From Cupriavidus phytohabitans (GTDB lineage Bacteria; Pseudomonadota; Gammaproteobacteria; Burkholderiales; Burkholderiaceae), in the NCBI RefSeq assembly GCF_000426345.1, contig NZ_AUFE01000020.1:41112-105111 (forward strand): a stretch of DNA of 64,000 nt, given 5' to 3'. The notes under the pieces were generated by a model. The model made no database searches, was not told the origin of the DNA, and worked only from the letters and a program-made list of their open reading frames with translations. A program made the translations under genes and the position numbers. This document shows, piece after piece, positions 25,530 to 34,035 of this stretch. Numbering within the stretch: position 1 is the first letter of the stretch; the number at the start of each line of letters is the position of its first letter.

Positions 25530-27029
25530 TCAGACAGCGATCATCACCGACTTGGTCTCGGTGTAGTGTTCGAACACGGCGCGGCCCATCTCGCGGCCGA
25601 TCCCCGATTGCTTGAAGCCGCCGAACGGCATGGCGTTGTCGAGCAGGTTATGGCAGTTGACCCACACGGTGCCGGCCTTGATGCGCGGCACCAGCCGGTG
25701 TACCCGCGACAGGTCGTTCGACCACACCGATGCGGCGAGCCCGAACGGCGTGCCGTTGGCCCGGCCGACCACCTCGTCGATCTCGTCGTAGGGCAGGGCC
25801 ACCACCACCGGCCCGAAGATTTCTTCCTGCACCACGCTGGCAGTGTCCGGCGCGCCGGCGAGCACCGTCGGGCGGAAGAAATGGCCGCGCGACGTGTCCG
25901 CCGGGCCGCCGCAGACGAGCGTCGCGCCGTCCTTCACGCCCGCCTGCACATAGCCGGCAACGCGCTGGCACTGGCGTGCCGAGACCAGCGGCCCCATGGT
26001 GGTATCGGGCTCGATGCCCGCGCCCAGCCGGAAGCCGTTGGCGATGCCGGCGAGCGCCGCCACGGTGGCGTCGAAATGCTTGCGCGGCAGGTAGAGCCGC
26101 GAACCCGCGGTGCAGACTTGCCCCTGGTTGAAGAAGATGGCCTGCGCGGCGCCGGCCGCCGCGGCCTCGGGCGGCATGTCGTCGAGCATGATCACCGGCG
26201 ACTTGCCGCCGAGCTCCAGCGTGACGCGGGCCAGCCGCTGCATGGCGGCAGTGCCGACCAGCTTGCCGACCTCGGTCGAGCCGGTGAAGGCGACCTTGTC
26301 GACATCCGGATGCGCCGCCAGCGCCGCGCCGCAGTCCGCGCCGCCGCCCGTCACGATATTGACCACGCCGGCGGGATAGCCGGCTTCCACGATCAGCTCG
26401 CCCAGGCGCAGCGCGGACAGCGGCGTTTCCTCGGCCGGCTTGAGCACCACGGTGCAGCCGCACGCCAGCGCCGGACCGAGCTTCCACGCCGCCATCAGCA
26501 GCGGGAAGTTCCACGGGATGATGGCGCCGACCACGCCTACCGCCTCCTGCCGGGTGAAGGCGACGAACTCGCGCTCGCGCACCAGCGGCACCGACACGTC
26601 CAGGCTCTCGCCGTGCAGCTTGGTCGCCCATCCGCCCATGTAGCGCAGGAAGCTGGCGGCGGCGGCCACGTCGACGGCGCGCGCCATGCTGGCCGGCTTG
26701 CCGTTGTCGAGCGCCTCGATCTGCGCCAGTTCGTCGGCATTGGCCTCGACCAGGTCGGCCAGGCGCAGCAGCAGGCGCTCGCGGTCGGACGGGCGCATCG
26801 CGGCCCACGCGCCTTGCCCGAAGGCCTGGCGCGCGGCTTGCACGGCGGCGTCGACGTCGGCGGGCTTGCCGGCGGGCACCTCGGCCAGCGGCGATTCCGT
26901 GGCGGGGTCCTCGCTGACGAAGACGCCGCCGTCAGCAGCGGCGACCCACTGGCCTCCGATCAGCATGCGTTTGGGGCGTTGCAGGAAGGCGCGGGTAGCG
27001 GGCAGAAGCAGGTCGGTGCGGGTGTCCAT
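25530..27029 (-). CDS. NAD-dependent aldehyde dehydrogenase (phenylacetaldehyde dehydrogenase type)
   Basis: 499 residues of the ALDH superfamily. It has PWNFPLLMAAWKLGPALA (cofactor region), FTGSTEVGK, ELGGKSPVIMLDD with the catalytic glutamate and the cysteine in NQGQVCTAGSR. The C-terminal PFGGFKQSGIGREMG completes the set. There is no signal peptide, so it is cytosolic. It lies between the cytochromes and the amidase in the amine dehydrogenase operon. It would oxidise the aldehyde made from the amine (for example phenylacetaldehyde) to the acid. Sequence features resemble the FeaB/PadA/StyD group, which supports aromatic amines over methylamine as the operon's substrate. Confidence 0.92.
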   Translation of the reverse strand: MDTRTDLLLPATRAFLQRPKRMLIGGQWVAAADGGVFVSEDPATESPLAEVPAGKPADVDAAVQAARQAFGQGAWAAMRPSDRERLLLRLADLVEANADELAQIEALDNGKPASMARAVDVAAAASFLRYMGGWATKLHGESLDVSVPLVREREFVAFTRQEAVGVVGAIIPWNFPLLMAAWKLGPALACGCTVVLKPAEETPLSALRLGELIVEAGYPAGVVNIVTGGGADCGAALAAHPDVDKVAFTGSTEVGKLVGTAAMQRLARVTLELGGKSPVIMLDDMPPEAAAAGAAQAIFFNQGQVCTAGSRLYLPRKHFDATVAALAGIANGFRLGAGIEPDTTMGPLVSARQCQRVAGYVQAGVKDGATLVCGGPADTSRGHFFRPTVLAGAPDTASVVQEEIFGPVVVALPYDEIDEVVGRANGTPFGLAASVWSNDLSRVHRLVPRIKAGTVWVNCHNLLDNAMPFGGFKQSGIGREMGRAVFEHYTETKSVMIAV

Positions 27030-27071
27030 GGGTCTCCTCGTCGGATCGTTGTCGGTGTGGGTGTTTCGGGT

Positions 27072-27506
27072 TCAGCGGCCCGGCAGGATCGCGGCGCGGT
27101 GCGCGGCGACATCGTCGAGCCGGTCATTGCGGTAGCGGGTCACTTCCTGCGGCGTGTACGGGGCCGCGTCGCGCTGCGCGGTCAGCGCCGGCAGCATCCA
27201 GTTCATCAGCTCGGCGATCTGCGCATCGGTCAGGTCCGAGCCGGACGTACCAGGCACCTGCACCAGGAACGCGCGGCCCGCGGCGGAGCGCAGCAGCTGT
27301 GGCACGGTGAGGCGCATGTCGGGAATGCCGGCGGCCGGCTTGCCCGAGCCATCCGGCAGGTGGCAACCCGAGCAGTGCAGCATGTAGCTGCCCTGGCCGC
27401 GCTGCAGCCTGCCCTCGGCATGCGCCGCCGCGGCAACCAGGCAGCAGGCCAGGGTGGCCGCGATCCGCACGACTCGCACGACGCGGCGTGGCGCGGCGCG
27501 GCCCAT
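27072..27506 (-). CDS. Small monohaem cytochrome c (second cytochrome of the amine dehydrogenase operon)
   Basis: 144 residues with a signal peptide (about 1-30, ending AAAHA) and one haem site C45-S-G-C48-H49 in a sequence that continues LPDGSGKPAAGIPDMR. A methionine ligand is plausible in this last stretch or in NWMLPAL. One base separates it from the preceding cytochrome gene. It is periplasmic and would take part in electron transfer from the reduced quinone cofactor or in assisting cofactor formation. It does not resemble MauG, which is larger and has two haem sites. Confidence 0.88.
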   Translation of the reverse strand: MGRAAPRRVVRVVRIAATLACCLVAAAAHAEGRLQRGQGSYMLHCSGCHLPDGSGKPAAGIPDMRLTVPQLLRSAAGRAFLVQVPGTSGSDLTDAQIAELMNWMLPALTAQRDAAPYTPQEVTRYRNDRLDDVAAHRAAILPGR

Positions 27507-27507
27507 G

Positions 27508-27957
27508 TCAGCGGGCCTCGCGCAGCTTGCGCACGGCGCCCGGCGTCTTGCGCTCGGCGCGCGCTTTGGCCAGCGCTTCGGCGCCGCCGGCAGTCGCTGC
27601 CTGTCCGTTCTGCGTATTGAGCCACGCCATCACCGCCAGCAGCGAGGCGTCCGGCAGCGCGGCAAAGGGCGGCATGATGCCGTTGAAGGACTGCCCCTGC
27701 GATTCGATGGGGCCCGCCAGCCCGTGCACCAGCACGTTGGCGAGGTAGGCCTGGCCTGCCGGCGCGCCCAGCCGCTCGCGCAGCGCATTGGCCAGCGGCG
27801 GCGCGACCCCGGCAATCCCGGATGCGTCGGCGTTGTGGCAAGCCGCGCAGTTGGCGGCGAACAGGTCCTTGCCCTGCGCGGCAAGGTCGGCCGCGGCGGC
27901 GGGCAGGGCGGCCAGCAGTGCCGCCCCGGCGGCGGCGATCAGGACGGACGGCTTCAT
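27508..27957 (-). CDS. Small monohaem cytochrome c (first cytochrome of the amine dehydrogenase operon)
   Basis: 149 residues, signal peptide (about 1-23, ending AAAADLA), haem motif C37-A-A-C40-H41, and NGIMPPFAALPDASLLAVMA, a typical methionine-ligand region of cytochrome c family proteins with MPPF. Its ATG overlaps the stop of the light-chain gene by four bases, so the two are coupled. A charged tail (ERKTPGAVRKLREAR) is unusual for a soluble cytochrome. It is a candidate electron acceptor for the amine dehydrogenase in place of an azurin or amicyanin gene, which is not present here. Confidence 0.9.
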   Translation of the reverse strand: MKPSVLIAAAGAALLAALPAAAADLAAQGKDLFAANCAACHNADASGIAGVAPPLANALRERLGAPAGQAYLANVLVHGLAGPIESQGQSFNGIMPPFAALPDASLLAVMAWLNTQNGQAATAGGAEALAKARAERKTPGAVRKLREAR

Positions 27958-28469
27958 TCCTGGACTCCGAGAATGATCGAGGTGGTGCAGTGGAACATCG
28001 TGCTGGTGTTGCTCATGCACCAGTTGACGTCGTTGTGGACGCCAAGCTTGTAGCCCGGGCGCTCGCGCTCGTTGGTATTGCATTCGCAGCGGCCACAGGT
28101 AGTTTTGCCGCAGCAGTCGTTGTAGCTGACCATGTAGTCCTTGCCGTCCGCAGGGTTGCGGCAGGTGCCAACCCACGACACTTTCGACGGTTCGGTGCCG
28201 GGCGGGCAGGTAGTCGAAGTGCCGCCGCAGCACGAGCACAGGAAGCCGTCGACCGCGCAGTATTTCCAGTAATCGCATGCGGTTTCGTCGGCCGGCTTGC
28301 CGGCGCGCGCGCCGTGCGCGCTGGCGGCATGCGCGCTGCGGTCGAAAGGCAGTACCGGCAGCGCCATGCCGCCGACCATCGCCTTGCCCAGCGTGGCCAG
28401 CACGCTGCGGCGGCCGACGCGTTGCGCGGCCCGGCGCGCCTGGCGCTCGAAGAGGTTGTCGAACCACAT
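27954..28469 (-). CDS. aauA: TTQ-containing amine dehydrogenase light (small) subunit
   Basis: Catalytic subunit of a periplasmic quinoprotein that oxidises primary amines to aldehyde and ammonia; its cofactor tryptophan tryptophylquinone is made from two of its own tryptophans. The two are visible as W99 (KVSWVGTC) and W150 (DVNWCMSN), 51 residues apart, exactly as in Paracoccus methylamine dehydrogenase (57 and 108). GRRSVLATLGKAMVGG (about 19-34) is a Tat signal, the known export route. Fourteen cysteines are present after it, two more (C81, C125) than the twelve known in Paracoccus MauA. The start at 28469 has AAGGAG eight bases upstream. Aromatic amine dehydrogenase is preferred over methylamine dehydrogenase because of the aldehyde dehydrogenase in the operon. 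Confidence 0.93.
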   Translation of the reverse strand: MWFDNLFERQARRAAQRVGRRSVLATLGKAMVGGMALPVLPFDRSAHAASAHGARAGKPADETACDYWKYCAVDGFLCSCCGGTSTTCPPGTEPSKVSWVGTCRNPADGKDYMVSYNDCCGKTTCGRCECNTNERERPGYKLGVHNDVNWCMSNTSTMFHCTTSIILGVQE

Positions 28470-28488
28470 CACACGTTCTCCTTTGCGC

Positions 28489-29076
28489 TCAGGCGTGGGT
28501 TTCAAGGAACTGCTGCACCGACGCCACGTTCAGGTCCATGGCGGTGAACAGGCTTTCCAGCTGCTCGCGCGAATTGACCAGGCCCTTGGCGCGCAGCGTC
28601 CCTTGCTGGTCCAGCAGCACACCGTAAGGCAGCTTGCCGATCTGCAGGTGCATGCCGAGTTCCTTCGACAACACGTATTCGAATTCGCCCAGGCCGGCCT
28701 GCTTCAGGAAGGCGAGATGCTCCGGCTGCTCGCCGTCGGACGCCAGCACGATGCGCAGCCAGCCGCGTTCGCTGGCGCGGATCGACTTCAGCACCGGGAT
28801 CAGCTTCTTGCAGATCGGGCAGGTTGGCGACAGGAAGAACATCAGCGTGGCGGCGGCTTGCTGGCCGCCAACGGAGACTTGGCCGCCGCGCACGTCCTGC
28901 AGCGCGAACGGCTGCAACGGCTGGCCGACGCGCGGGCCGGCGTCGATCACCAGCGCGCCCATCGGGGCCACGCGTTCATAGAGGATGCCGACCTGGCGGG
29001 CCAGCGCATACAGGCCAAGCAGCAGCGCCAGCACGGCGATCCACAGCACGATATTTGCTATCACAAGAGCAGTCAT
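28489..29076 (-). CDS. mauD: MauD-like thioredoxin-fold maturation protein
   Basis: About 195 residues. One N-terminal membrane anchor (about residues 3-27) is followed by a periplasmic thioredoxin-fold domain with the redox motif C86-P-I-C89 in FFLSPTCPICKKLIP and the cis-proline region GKLPYGVLLDQQG. In mau operons MauD, with MauE, is needed to form the six disulfides of the light chain. The gene order heavy chain, mauE, mauD, light chain is kept here. Nineteen bases separate its stop from the light-chain start. The ATG at 29076 is preceded by an in-frame GTG, which could be used instead. Confidence 0.93.
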   Translation of the reverse strand: MTALVIANIVLWIAVLALLLGLYALARQVGILYERVAPMGALVIDAGPRVGQPLQPFALQDVRGGQVSVGGQQAAATLMFFLSPTCPICKKLIPVLKSIRASERGWLRIVLASDGEQPEHLAFLKQAGLGEFEYVLSKELGMHLQIGKLPYGVLLDQQGTLRAKGLVNSREQLESLFTAMDLNVASVQQFLETHA

Positions 29077-29109
29077 CACGGTCTCGGTCAGAAGGAAATC
29101 AAGGGATGG

Positions 29110-29655
29110 TCAGGCGCGGGTACGTGCCGCGTTGGCCAGCAATTGCGTGCTGGCCAGCCACATCAGCAGCAGCGCCAGGGCGCAGAAGCCAGCGGCGGCA
29201 AAGTCGAGCGGTGCCAGGGCGCGCGTGGGCGCTGCCGCGGCGGATGCGGCCGCCGCGCCCAGTACCGCCAGCAAGGCGGCATTGCGCCATACCAGGCCGC
29301 CCGACAACGGCACGCCCTCGGCATCGCAGCCACAGCGGATATCGCGACGGCCGCGCGCCAGGTTGATGCCGACGGCAGCGGTGGCGAGGCCGACGACGGC
29401 AAGCCCGGCGACCGCCGAAGCCGCCTGCAGGGGCCGTGCCACCAGCAGCAGCGCGGCGCCCGCTTCAGCGGCAACGAAGGCCATTGCCGCGGCACGGGTC
29501 CATGCGGCGGGAACCAGCTGGTAGGCGTCGAGGGCCGCGTGGAAGCGCGCAAAGTCGCGCAGCTTGGGCAGCACCGACATCAGCAGCACCAGCGCCGCGG
29601 CCGCACTGCAGGCAGCGGTGACAAGGGGATCGGCGCACAGCAGGGCGGCGGTCAT
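29110..29655 (-). CDS. mauE: MauE-like membrane maturation protein
   Basis: 181 residues with four or five predicted membrane segments and a DoxX/MauE-like pattern (VLLMSVLPKLRDFARFHAAL near the N-terminus). A periplasmic-side pair in DIRCGCDAEG is the expected MauE cysteine motif, probably exchanging electrons with MauD. It overlaps the end of the heavy-chain gene by four bases (ATGA). It is required with MauD for disulfide formation in the light chain of TTQ dehydrogenases. The match rests on gene order, membrane layout and the CGC motif. Confidence 0.9.
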   Translation of the reverse strand: MTAALLCADPLVTAACSAAAALVLLMSVLPKLRDFARFHAALDAYQLVPAAWTRAAAMAFVAAEAGAALLLVARPLQAASAVAGLAVVGLATAAVGINLARGRRDIRCGCDAEGVPLSGGLVWRNAALLAVLGAAAASAAAAPTRALAPLDFAAAGFCALALLLMWLASTQLLANAARTRA

Positions 29656-30872
29656 TGATGGGCCTCCACCTGCACGGCGTTCTCGGTCACGTTATCCAGC
29701 CGCGCGACCGGCTTCAGCCGTGCCGCGGGATCCAGCGCGACCACGCCCGCCTTGATCGCGTCGAGCGCGTACAGCGTGGGCCTGGCGCCTTGCGTGATGG
29801 TCAGTGCCAGCGCGTTCTGCCCGGGCGCGCGCGCCACGCGCTTGCGGCTGGCCAGGTCGATGGTCCAGATCTCCGCCGCGGGCGTCTTGTGCGAGCCCTC
29901 GCGGCTCTTCGGATGCATGCCGACATAGAGCCGCTGCGTGGCGGCGTGCAGCGCGAACAGCTGATAGCCGCCGGGCTTCCAGCCGCCCCTGGTGTCGGCC
30001 GTATCGACGATGGGCCACGGCTTGCCAAAGGACGGTGCTTCGCCCGAGAGGTCGGCGGTATAGACGTTGCCGTTGAAGGAAACGAAGTACAGCGTGTTGC
30101 CGATGCGCTCCGCATGCAGGAAAACGGGGTCTTCCTGCGGATCGAACATGCGCGCGCTGCGCTTCTGGCCGGCAGGCTGGCCATTGGTATCGTGCGTGAC
30201 GGTCAGCATGGCGCCGTCGCTGCACAGCGAGTGAAAGCGCTGGCTCGACGCGGCGCTGGCAAGGATGCCCCAGCAACCCGGCGTCTGGACTTCGGACGCA
30301 AGCTTGTTCTCTTTCAGGTCGACGATGCTGACCGAGGTCGCCGGCGTGGCATTCTGCACATACAGGAAGCGGCCGTCCGCGGACGTGGCGATGATGCCCC
30401 GGTAGTTGAGCGACTGCGCATGGCGTGGCGGGATCACGATCTCGCTGCGGTAGGCCAGCGTGCCGGCATCGTACAGGCTGACCACGTCGGTCCGCTCGCC
30501 GCGCGACAGGCGCGGGTAGAAGGTCGAGACCACATAGATGGTGCGCTTGTCCGGCGACAGCAGCGACTGTCCGCCGAAGCCGGTCGGCACCAGGCCGAGG
30601 TACTTCATCTGCTTGCCGTCGACCACGTGCAGGCGGCCGTCGACCATGTGGCGGAACGCAACGTCGGAGATGTAAAGGCGGTTTTCGTCGGCCGGCGCCA
30701 GCGTGGCCATCGTCAGCGTTTCGGGCGGCAGCTCGGCGACGGCGCTGCCCGCGCCGATGGCGAGCGATGCGAGCGACATGGCAAGGCACCATGCGCGCAG
30801 CGCCGGGGGTGCGGAACGTGCGAACTGCCGCGCTCTGCTGGCGGGGCGTGCGTTCCTGCTTGGGTGCGTCAC
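29652..30872 (-). CDS. aauB: TTQ amine dehydrogenase heavy (large) subunit
   Basis: Periplasmic beta-propeller subunit that carries the light chain, 406 residues with a signal peptide (about 20-46, ending GSAVAELP). Propeller blades are visible as NRLYISDVAFRHMVDGRLHV, RTIYVVSTFYPRLSRGERTD, the family motif WGILASAASSQRFHSLCSDG and RLYVGMHPKSREGSHKTPA. These last two segments are characteristic of Mau/Aau heavy chains, not of generic YVTN proteins. Start: a GTG at 30872 with AGGAGA seven bases before it is preferred; the frame extends further upstream but without a better site. It is the first gene of the eight-gene operon, with the promoter presumably in the 267-base gap 30873-31139, where I found no clear element. 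Confidence 0.92.
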   Translation of the reverse strand: MTHPSRNARPASRARQFARSAPPALRAWCLAMSLASLAIGAGSAVAELPPETLTMATLAPADENRLYISDVAFRHMVDGRLHVVDGKQMKYLGLVPTGFGGQSLLSPDKRTIYVVSTFYPRLSRGERTDVVSLYDAGTLAYRSEIVIPPRHAQSLNYRGIIATSADGRFLYVQNATPATSVSIVDLKENKLASEVQTPGCWGILASAASSQRFHSLCSDGAMLTVTHDTNGQPAGQKRSARMFDPQEDPVFLHAERIGNTLYFVSFNGNVYTADLSGEAPSFGKPWPIVDTADTRGGWKPGGYQLFALHAATQRLYVGMHPKSREGSHKTPAAEIWTIDLASRKRVARAPGQNALALTITQGARPTLYALDAIKAGVVALDPAARLKPVARLDNVTENAVQVEAHQ

Positions 30873-31139
30873 GACTGTCTCCTGTGGGAAGCGGGATGGA
30901 GGCAGTCTATGAAGTGGCGGGGCCTGGGCGTTAGCCGGAATCGGCAACCGGCGTACCGGGAGATCTACTGAGTCGCGGCGTGCGTGCGGCGGTGCGGCGA
31001 GGGGCGCCGGGCGCGAGGGCCGGCATCCCCTGGCGCCCGCACGGCCTGATCGGGCCATGCAATGGCCGCTACGGATATCCGATTTTGGCAATCGTGCGGC
31101 GCCCGAGGCGCCCGAGGTGCCTGAAACACGCTCGCGAAA

Positions 31140-32666
31140 TCAGGCCGCCTTTGCCGTGGCTTCGAAGTAGTCCGCGAATTCGTCGCGCACCACTTCCTCG
31201 ATCCGTGCAATCTCCGCATCGGACAATTCGGTGAATTTCGCGCGCTTGCGGTTGGAGAGCTCGCCGTGGTTCTGCACGACCAGGTCGATCAGGTTGGTGA
31301 GGCGCGCCTGGCGCAGGTCCAGCCATCCTTCGATGCGGGCCACGCTGGCATCGAAGGCCTTCAGGTAGCGGATCTCCAGCGCCAGGTCTTCTTCGACGCA
31401 CTGCTGGACGCATTCGAAGACAAACTCGCAAAGCGCCGTCGCATCGAACGACGCATAGAGCCAATAGGGTTGTGGCGACTTGATGAGAATCGTGTCGCTG
31501 TCCGCGTCAAGCACATAGTTCAGCAGTCCCGTGCGAGGCGCCGAGTAGTCCTTCAGCAAGCCGGCGTAGACCGGCAGGTTTTTCAGCATGCTGGCCGATA
31601 CCGGCAACACGACGCCCTCTGGCGTCACGCCGGCCTGGCGCAACAGATGGTGGATCAGGAAGCGGTGGAGGCGCCCGTTGCCGTCGTAGAACGGGTGGAT
31701 ATAGACAAAGCCGAATGCAACGCACGCCGCGATGACGAGCGGGTGCGCGGCTTTCGTCTTGATCAGGCCGGCAACCTGTGCCAGGCCTTCCATCATCGGC
31801 TCGACCTGCTGCGGGGGCGGGGGGATGTAGTCGGCAATGTTGCGCAGCCGTCCGCCGCGCGAGAGCCAGTTCTGGCGATCGCGATAGGCGTACTCCGCCC
31901 GGATCGATGAAATGATCTCGTTCTGCCATTCGCAGAACTGCGCCTCGTCGAGTGGCACGGCCGCACCGGCAAACTCCAGCAGGCGCCTGAACCTGGCGAC
32001 ACGCTGGTTGTCGGGCAGCTCTTTCTCGATCGAATAGGTCGAACGCGTTTCGGCGAGGTAGAGATAGTCCACCGCGCGCGCCAGGACTTCCGGTTCGAGC
32101 CGGTTGATCGCGGCGGCGATCTTGCCCGGGAGATCGGCGCCGATGAATGCCTGGAGGCGCTCGGTGCGACGCACCAAGGGGCAGAATGCCGCCGGGCCGA
32201 GGTGGTTGTTCAGGATGCCGAACTGGGCGTCGAGCTGGCTGTCGCCCGTAACGTAGTCCGCTTCGTCGAGCGCCGCAACGCGGGCAGTTCCGGCCGGCAG
32301 CTTGTAGTCGAACTGCGCGCCGGCAAGCCACTTGGCATAGAAACCGCTGAGCCGCGCGTACCGCGATCCGGGCGAAGCCGCCAGCCACTGCCGTACCTCC
32401 TCAACCGCCTCCTGATGCTCGAACAGCGCGGCCAGCACGGTCAGATTCAGCGGTTCCTTGCGCAGCGCAAAGGTGAGATGGTCGAGGGTCGTATCGTCGC
32501 CGCGGTAGCGATTTCTGGGATAGACAGTCTTTACGCTGCCGTCAGCGCCGGTATGCGTGCTCAGCACGCCTGTCTTGTCCGCCAGTTCCGATATCGAATG
32601 CAGGGGCGGAACGCGCAGCTTGAACCTGGCAATCAGGGCGCTGTAGCCGAGTGGAGCGTAAGCCAT
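31140..32666 (-). CDS. Fic-domain protein (probable AMP-transferase)
   Basis: 508 residues. The Fic core (about 285-360) has VYIHPFYDGNGRLHRFLIHH, the complete catalytic motif HxFxDGNGRxxR, with the flap region before it. Fic proteins of this motif transfer AMP from ATP to a target protein. An N-terminal region of about 200 residues includes STYSIEKEL (about residues 210-220), in the place of the self-inhibiting helix [S/T]xxxE[G/N]; the glutamate is there but the next residue is K, not G or N. The C-terminal part is helical and ends with a winged-helix-like stretch (LTNLIDLVVQNHGELSNRKR). It has its own AT-rich upstream region (32667-32881). Its target is unknown. Confidence 0.92.
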   Translation of the reverse strand: MAYAPLGYSALIARFKLRVPPLHSISELADKTGVLSTHTGADGSVKTVYPRNRYRGDDTTLDHLTFALRKEPLNLTVLAALFEHQEAVEEVRQWLAASPGSRYARLSGFYAKWLAGAQFDYKLPAGTARVAALDEADYVTGDSQLDAQFGILNNHLGPAAFCPLVRRTERLQAFIGADLPGKIAAAINRLEPEVLARAVDYLYLAETRSTYSIEKELPDNQRVARFRRLLEFAGAAVPLDEAQFCEWQNEIISSIRAEYAYRDRQNWLSRGGRLRNIADYIPPPPQQVEPMMEGLAQVAGLIKTKAAHPLVIAACVAFGFVYIHPFYDGNGRLHRFLIHHLLRQAGVTPEGVVLPVSASMLKNLPVYAGLLKDYSAPRTGLLNYVLDADSDTILIKSPQPYWLYASFDATALCEFVFECVQQCVEEDLALEIRYLKAFDASVARIEGWLDLRQARLTNLIDLVVQNHGELSNRKRAKFTELSDAEIARIEEVVRDEFADYFEATAKAA

Positions 32667-32881
32667 AAGCGGACTGAGGAGTGAGGTAATGGAGGCATGG
32701 AGGATTACCAGAGTTTATACGTCGATTACTACTTCGTCTATTTATGGCGCATCGGCTTACCACATTGCATATGCCGGCCGAGCGCCCAAATTGCCAGATC
32801 ACCTATGCGGCTTATCCAAACACCTACCGGATACGCTCTCGATTACCGATTCGCATACGGCCGATAGTGTGACGCATGGGT

Positions 32882-33907
32882 CTATTCCGCAATGATCTTG
32901 CGTTCCGCGGCAATCCGCTTCCATTGCGCGAGATCGTGCTTCATCCGCGCGCCAAACTCGGCCGGACTGACAGCCAGCGGACGCGAGCCATCCGGCTCCA
33001 GCACCATGCGCACCTCCTGCGAGGCAGCGATCTCGGCGATTTCCCGATTGAGCCGCTGCACCAGCGCCGCCGGCGTCCCGGCCGGGGCCAGCACCCCGAC
33101 CCAGATCTCGATGCCATAGCCCGGCACCGACGCCGCCAGCGTTGGCAACTCCGGGAAAGCGGGATTCGGTGTGGCCGACGTCACGGCCAGCGGCTTGACC
33201 TTGCCGGATTTGATCTGCGTGGCGATCGAACTGTAGTTCGACATCATCACATCGATCTGCCCCGCGGCCAGGTCGATCAGCGCATTGGCCGCGCCCTTGT
33301 ACGGCACGTGCATCATCTGCACCCGGGAGGCGTCGCACAGCATCTCTGACGCAAGGTGGCCCAGCGATCCGACGCCGGCCGAGCCGTAGGTGATGGCCCC
33401 CGGCTTCGCGCGCGCGGCGGCGATCAGTTCCGCGGCGGTGCGGATCGACTTCGACGCCGCGAGCGTGGACGACACCGCCAGCAGCAGCGGCCCGTCGGCA
33501 ACCAGCGCAACCGGCGCGAACGCGGTCAGCGGGTCATATGGCGAGCGCGCTTGCGTCGCCGCGGCGGTCAGGAAGGTCGACGACGTCAGCAACAGCACCG
33601 ATCCGTCGCGTGGCGACTTGGCGACGTAATCCGCGCCCAGCACGCCTGCCACGCCGGGCCGGTTCTCCACGATCACCGTGTTGCCGAGCTGACGGGCCAA
33701 TGCCGGCGCAATCGCGCGAGCGATCACGTCGTTGCTGGCGCCTGCCGAGAACGGCACCACGATCCGCATCAGCGGCGGCACGGCAGCTGCATTGTCCGCG
33801 GGCGCGGCGCCGGCCGTGGCGGCGAGCGCCAGCGCTGCCGTGGCAATAGCCGCCGGCAGGGTGCGCGCCAGGCGGGTCCAAATGCGCTTGAAAGAGGTCT
33901 TGTTCAT
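32882..33907 (-). CDS. Bug-family TTT periplasmic solute receptor
   Basis: 341 residues with a signal peptide (about 15-36, ending TAGAAPA). Bug motifs: MRIVVPFSAGASNDVIARA in the first ligand loop and AITYGSAGVGSLGHLASEM with VPYKGAANALIDLAAGQID in the second domain. It is the third gene of the sigma-54 operon with the AtuA-like and DUF4387 genes (128 bases after the latter). It is therefore the likely uptake receptor for whatever carboxylate the other two process. The start at 33907 gives the best signal peptide; an in-frame ATG six codons upstream is also possible. Confidence 0.92.
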   Translation of the reverse strand: MNKTSFKRIWTRLARTLPAAIATAALALAATAGAAPADNAAAVPPLMRIVVPFSAGASNDVIARAIAPALARQLGNTVIVENRPGVAGVLGADYVAKSPRDGSVLLLTSSTFLTAAATQARSPYDPLTAFAPVALVADGPLLLAVSSTLAASKSIRTAAELIAAARAKPGAITYGSAGVGSLGHLASEMLCDASRVQMMHVPYKGAANALIDLAAGQIDVMMSNYSSIATQIKSGKVKPLAVTSATPNPAFPELPTLAASVPGYGIEIWVGVLAPAGTPAALVQRLNREIAEIAASQEVRMVLEPDGSRPLAVSPAEFGARMKHDLAQWKRIAAERKIIAE

Positions 33908-34035
33908 ACGTCTGTCCGAACTCATCGTAGTGCAGCAAGGCTGCAGGACGGCACCGCCGGCGCAACCGGGCGGCGCCGGCGATGCCACAGGCCCGCGCGC
34001 GGCCAGCCGGGCCGGCCGCGCTGGCTGTGCGCAGG

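Noticed and set aside
25299..27620. 773-codon plus-strand frame opposite the aldehyde dehydrogenase and cytochrome
   Set aside because: The longest of the mirror frames but still antisense to several real genes; no domain recognised.
31085..31125. Repeats of GCGCCCGAG after the Fic gene
   Set aside because: Two adjacent 9-bp copies that can fold weakly; no T-run and nothing to separate it from ordinary GC-rich DNA.
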